From positions 806,001-870,000 of the forward strand of contig NZ_WKKW01000001.1 of the NCBI RefSeq assembly GCF_009683175.1: DNA of 64,000 nucleotides, read 5' to 3'. The stretch's first letter is position 1. The number at the start of each line of letters is the position of its first letter. Below are positions 61,817-64,000 of this stretch, piece by piece. The stretch comes from Bifidobacterium asteroides. Lineage in GTDB: Bacteria > Actinomycetota > Actinomycetes > Actinomycetales > Bifidobacteriaceae. The notes under the pieces were generated by a model. That model had not been told where the DNA came from and searched no databases. It saw nothing but the letters and a program-made list of their open reading frames with translations. The translations under genes and the position numbers were made by a program.

Positions 61817-63106
61817 ATGGCCAAAAGCAAGATGACTGTAGCCGAGATGATCGGGCTCTTCCTCACCCCCGACGCGCCTGTACAGGTGACCGCCTTCGAT
61901 GGGTCGGTCTTCGGACAGGACCAAGCGCCGCTGCATCTGGAAGTCAAGAATTCCCGTGCCATGTACTACATCACGGAAAATCCCAACGACCTGGGTCTGG
62001 CCCGCGCCTACCTGCAGGGCGACCTGGATTCTCCCGAGCTGCTGCCAGGCAACCCCTACCAGGTTCTCAAGGAACTGATGGGCCTCAAGCACTTCGTCAA
62101 GCACCCCGGCAAGATGGAGCTGGCGCGGGCGGCCGGAGCCGTCTTCTCCCACGGGGTGCGCGTGCCCGAACCGCCGGCCATCGAAGGGCCTTCCCTGGCC
62201 AAGCGACTGACCGAGGGCATCCGCCCCCACACTCGCCGGGGCGACGCGGCCACCGTCAGCTACCACTACGACCAGTCCAACGACTTCTACCGGCTCTTCC
62301 TTGGGTCCTCCATGACCTACACCTGCGCCGTCTTCGAGAAGGAGGACGACAGCCTGGAGGACGCCCAATGGCATAAGCTCAACATGGTCCTGGACAAGAT
62401 GCACCTGAACAAGGGCGACCGCCTGCTGGACGTGGGCTGCGGCTGGGGCTCCATGGAGATCGCGGCCGCACGCCGCGGCATCCATGTCATCGGCGTGACC
62501 CTGGCCGAGGAGCAGGTCGAGTGGGCCCAGAACTGGATCCGTCAGGAGGGCCTGCAGGATCTGGCCGAGGTCAGGCTGATGGATTACCGTGACGTGCCCG
62601 AGTCCGGCTTCGACGGGATCTGCTCCATCGGCATGATGGAGCATGTGGGCTACAAGCAGTACCCCTCCTACTTCAAGGAGATGATGGACAAGCTGCGTCC
62701 GGGTGGCATCCTGCTCAACCATCAGATCACCCGCACCAATTCCCACGACCACAAGCGGGCCGGCGGATTCATCGACCGCTACATCTTCCCCGATGGCGAG
62801 CTGGCCAGCCCGGCCGAGATCGAACTGGCCATCCAGGACACCGGCTTCGAGGTCATCACCCAGGAGAACCTGCGTCAGCACTATGCGCTGACCCTCAAGC
62901 ACTGGACCGAGAACCTCCAGGAGCATTGGGGCCAGGCCAAGCCCATGGTGGGCGAGCCCAAGGCGCGTCTCTGGGGCCTGTACATGGCCGGCGCGCGGCT
63001 CAACTTCGAGCTCGACAACATTCAGATACACCAGTTCCAGTGCATCAAGCCCGATCCCGAGACCGGAACGGACACCTATCCGCTACGGCCCTGGTGGGAC
63101 CGGTAG
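61817..63106 (+). CDS. cfa: Cyclopropane-fatty-acyl-phospholipid synthase
   Basis: A 429-residue SAM-dependent methyltransferase of the Cfa family. An N-terminal lipid-binding domain (about 1-130) precedes SYHYDQSNDFYRLFLGSSMTYTCAVF. The SAM-binding motif is LLDVGCGWGSMEIAAARRG near residue 200, then GVTLAEEQ, LMDYRDV and SIGMMEHVG with the conserved His-Val-Gly. NHQITR and RYIFPDGELAS follow, and the C-terminal Tyr-containing YALTLKHWTENL holds residues near the bicarbonate site. It methylenates double bonds of membrane phospholipid acyl chains, a stress and acid adaptation. The start at 61817 follows AAGGGGG; an upstream ATG at 61754 is less plausible. A bidirectional terminator follows. 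Confidence 0.95.
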   Translation: MAKSKMTVAEMIGLFLTPDAPVQVTAFDGSVFGQDQAPLHLEVKNSRAMYYITENPNDLGLARAYLQGDLDSPELLPGNPYQVLKELMGLKHFVKHPGKMELARAAGAVFSHGVRVPEPPAIEGPSLAKRLTEGIRPHTRRGDAATVSYHYDQSNDFYRLFLGSSMTYTCAVFEKEDDSLEDAQWHKLNMVLDKMHLNKGDRLLDVGCGWGSMEIAAARRGIHVIGVTLAEEQVEWAQNWIRQEGLQDLAEVRLMDYRDVPESGFDGICSIGMMEHVGYKQYPSYFKEMMDKLRPGGILLNHQITRTNSHDHKRAGGFIDRYIFPDGELASPAEIELAIQDTGFEVITQENLRQHYALTLKHWTENLQEHWGQAKPMVGEPKARLWGLYMAGARLNFELDNIQIHQFQCIKPDPETGTDTYPLRPWWDR

Positions 63107-63157
63107 TTGGTCCGAGGCGACCGATAACTACGCGACCGGTAAAACCATAAAGGCCTG

Positions 63158-63191
63158 AAAAGGGGCGGGGAGCCAAATCCTCGCCCCTTTT
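63158..63191. terminator. Bidirectional Rho-independent terminator
   Basis: AAAAGGGGCG (63158-63167) and CGCCCCTTTT (63182-63191) form a 10-base stem with a 14-base loop. A-run and T-run flanks serve the convergent cfa and FMN-binding genes. Confidence 0.85.
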
Positions 63192-63219
63192 CGTTTCCGC
63201 AACCCTTACAGCCAGGTCC

Positions 63220-63765
63220 TCAGGACGACCTGTCCGCCGAAGCCTCCAGCCGGGCCAGGTCCAGAGCCTTATTGAAGGCATCCGAAGTCCAGCTGGCCCC
63301 GGCCACCTTGTCCACCTTGAGGTCCTTAAGAGGGCGCCCCTGGACTACTCCAGGCACAGCCCGAGCGAAGCGTTCCATGTGGCCGCGTGATATGGGCGAA
63401 TCCGAATGCCCCTGGACCTGGACCCGGGTCACCTGACCTCCCGACAGGTCCAGATCCACATCGATGCTGTCAGCCCCGTCATGGCCATACTTGCCCGTCA
63501 GAGCGTAAGTGCCATCGTGATAGTTGCCCGTATCAGCCGGAGCGGTCGGCAGCCCATCACGGGAGACAGCCGTGGGCGTGCCCTCGCCCGCAGAGCCGGC
63601 TCCCGACTCTGGAGCAGAGCTGGACTCGGCGCCCGATCCGGCGAATTCGTCGTCCATGGGCTTGGCCTGCTGGCTTCCGCAGCCGCCCAGGAGGGAGCCG
63701 ACCGCCACCAGGGTCGCCAGGGTTGCCGAGGCCGTGGCCAGTCCCCGAGACTTGCTTGTGGCCAT
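63220..63765 (-). CDS. FMN-binding domain lipoprotein
   Basis: A 181-residue lipoprotein. The signal peptide has lipobox LLGGC near residue 29, a Ser/Ala/Glu-rich linker covers about 35-75, and an FMN_bind domain covers residues about 80-180: YHDGTYALTGKYGHDGADSIDVDLDLSGGQVTRVQVQGHS and a C-terminal ASWTSDAFNKALDLA. The Ser/Thr in the AGASWTS region corresponds to the covalent FMN attachment site (SGAT/S motif) of the family. It is probably a membrane-anchored electron carrier in extracytoplasmic flavin-dependent electron transfer. The start at 63765 has GAAGGAGG inside the end of the upstream gene, so the two are translationally coupled. Confidence 0.85.
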   Translation of the reverse strand: MATSKSRGLATASATLATLVAVGSLLGGCGSQQAKPMDDEFAGSGAESSSAPESGAGSAGEGTPTAVSRDGLPTAPADTGNYHDGTYALTGKYGHDGADSIDVDLDLSGGQVTRVQVQGHSDSPISRGHMERFARAVPGVVQGRPLKDLKVDKVAGASWTSDAFNKALDLARLEASADRSS

Positions 63766-63766
63766 T

Positions 63767-64000
63767 TCAACGCCCTCCTTCTGCATCAGCAGCCGATCCC
63801 GGCAGGGAGCCGCCGGTCTTGGCCGTCTTGGTGGGGTCATGGAAGCCCACCGGAATATCCTGGCCCCCGGTATCGCCAGGAGCCCCACTGAAGGCCGGCC
63901 GACCCCCGGCTGCCAGGTAGGCCTGCTTGGCCTCCTCATCGTTCCACTGCTCACCGGCCAGTACACCGTGGTTGAGCATGATCTCCCGCTGGGCGCATGA
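63767..64000 (-). CDS. 3' end of an unrecognised gene, 5' part outside the window
   Basis: The minus-strand frame is open from the right edge of the window to the TGA at 63767-63769, giving the last 77 residues of a protein whose start is beyond 64000. The tail is hydrophilic, Gly/Ala-rich and apparently disordered after GVLAGEQWNDEEAKQAYLAAGG. The stop lies one base before the FMN-binding gene's ATG, so they share an operon. Neighbouring oxidoreductases are common beside FMN-binding lipoproteins, but I cannot assign this fragment. Confidence 0.6.
   Translation of the reverse strand, partial: SCAQREIMLNHGVLAGEQWNDEEAKQAYLAAGGRPAFSGAPGDTGGQDIPVGFHDPTKTAKTGGSLPGSAADAEGGR

Noticed and set aside
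61763-63031. 422-codon minus-strand frame opposite cfa
   Set aside because: Codon-bias shadow of the strongly supported Cfa synthase; its composition (Val/Leu/Gly/His-rich) is typical of antisense frames.

Overview
The window most resembles a chromosome segment of a Bifidobacteriaceae actinobacterium, possibly insect-associated; this is inferred from gene content and codon use, with no rRNA or marker gene to confirm it. Most genes are moderately high in GC. Sugar and nucleoside operons each sit beside a local LacI-type regulator. Distinct AT-richer islands lie at about 1-2.8 kb, 10.1-15.1 kb and 42.6-49 kb.

Layout. 1-2.8 kb: two unrecognised low-GC genes, then a RelB/DinJ-type antitoxin with a perfect palindromic operator and only the stump of its YafQ-type toxin. 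2.8-10 kb: a solitary 1278-residue UPF1-like SF1 helicase and a P2A-type cation ATPase. 10.1-15.1 kb: a decayed peptide island holding a 39-residue class III lanthipeptide-like precursor, a MacB/FtsX-type ABC pair and a multiply frameshifted ABC exporter. The island is bracketed by two direct 135-bp repeats that each carry the ATPase promoter. 15.2-22 kb: a rhamnoside operon (MFS, GH78 alpha-L-rhamnosidase, MFS) with a divergent LacI regulator. 22.1-23.8 kb: an AlbA_2/ATPase-like regulator with an operator array. 23.9-28.6 kb: a lantibiotic-immunity-type ABC transporter (ATPase and two permeases) with its response regulator and histidine kinase; six 16-bp tandem repeats lie between the permease and regulator genes. 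29-34.3 kb: ferric-siderophore uptake and reductive release. 34.4-42.3 kb: an ECF transporter (S, T, A, A), a nucleoside hydrolase and an MFS protein, opposite a LacI-ribokinase fusion. 42.6-49 kb: LacI, an ABC sugar importer and a GH31 glycosidase. 49.2-53.9 kb: a VOC protein, tandem 3-hydroxyacyl-CoA-dehydrogenase-like paralogues and a ProP-like transporter. 53.9-61.1 kb: a second GH31/ABC importer operon with divergent LacI. 61.2-64 kb: a DUF4186 protein, a cyclopropane-fatty-acid synthase, an FMN-binding lipoprotein and the 3' end of a further gene.

Overall this is a plant-glycan and nucleoside scavenging region with iron acquisition and two independent antimicrobial-peptide-related loci. 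The most interesting object is the small gene at 10439-10558. It combines an IIDLQ leader motif with a Ser-x2-Ser-x3-Cys core, the labionin-type pattern of class III lanthipeptides. Its exporter is broken and no synthetase gene is visible nearby.
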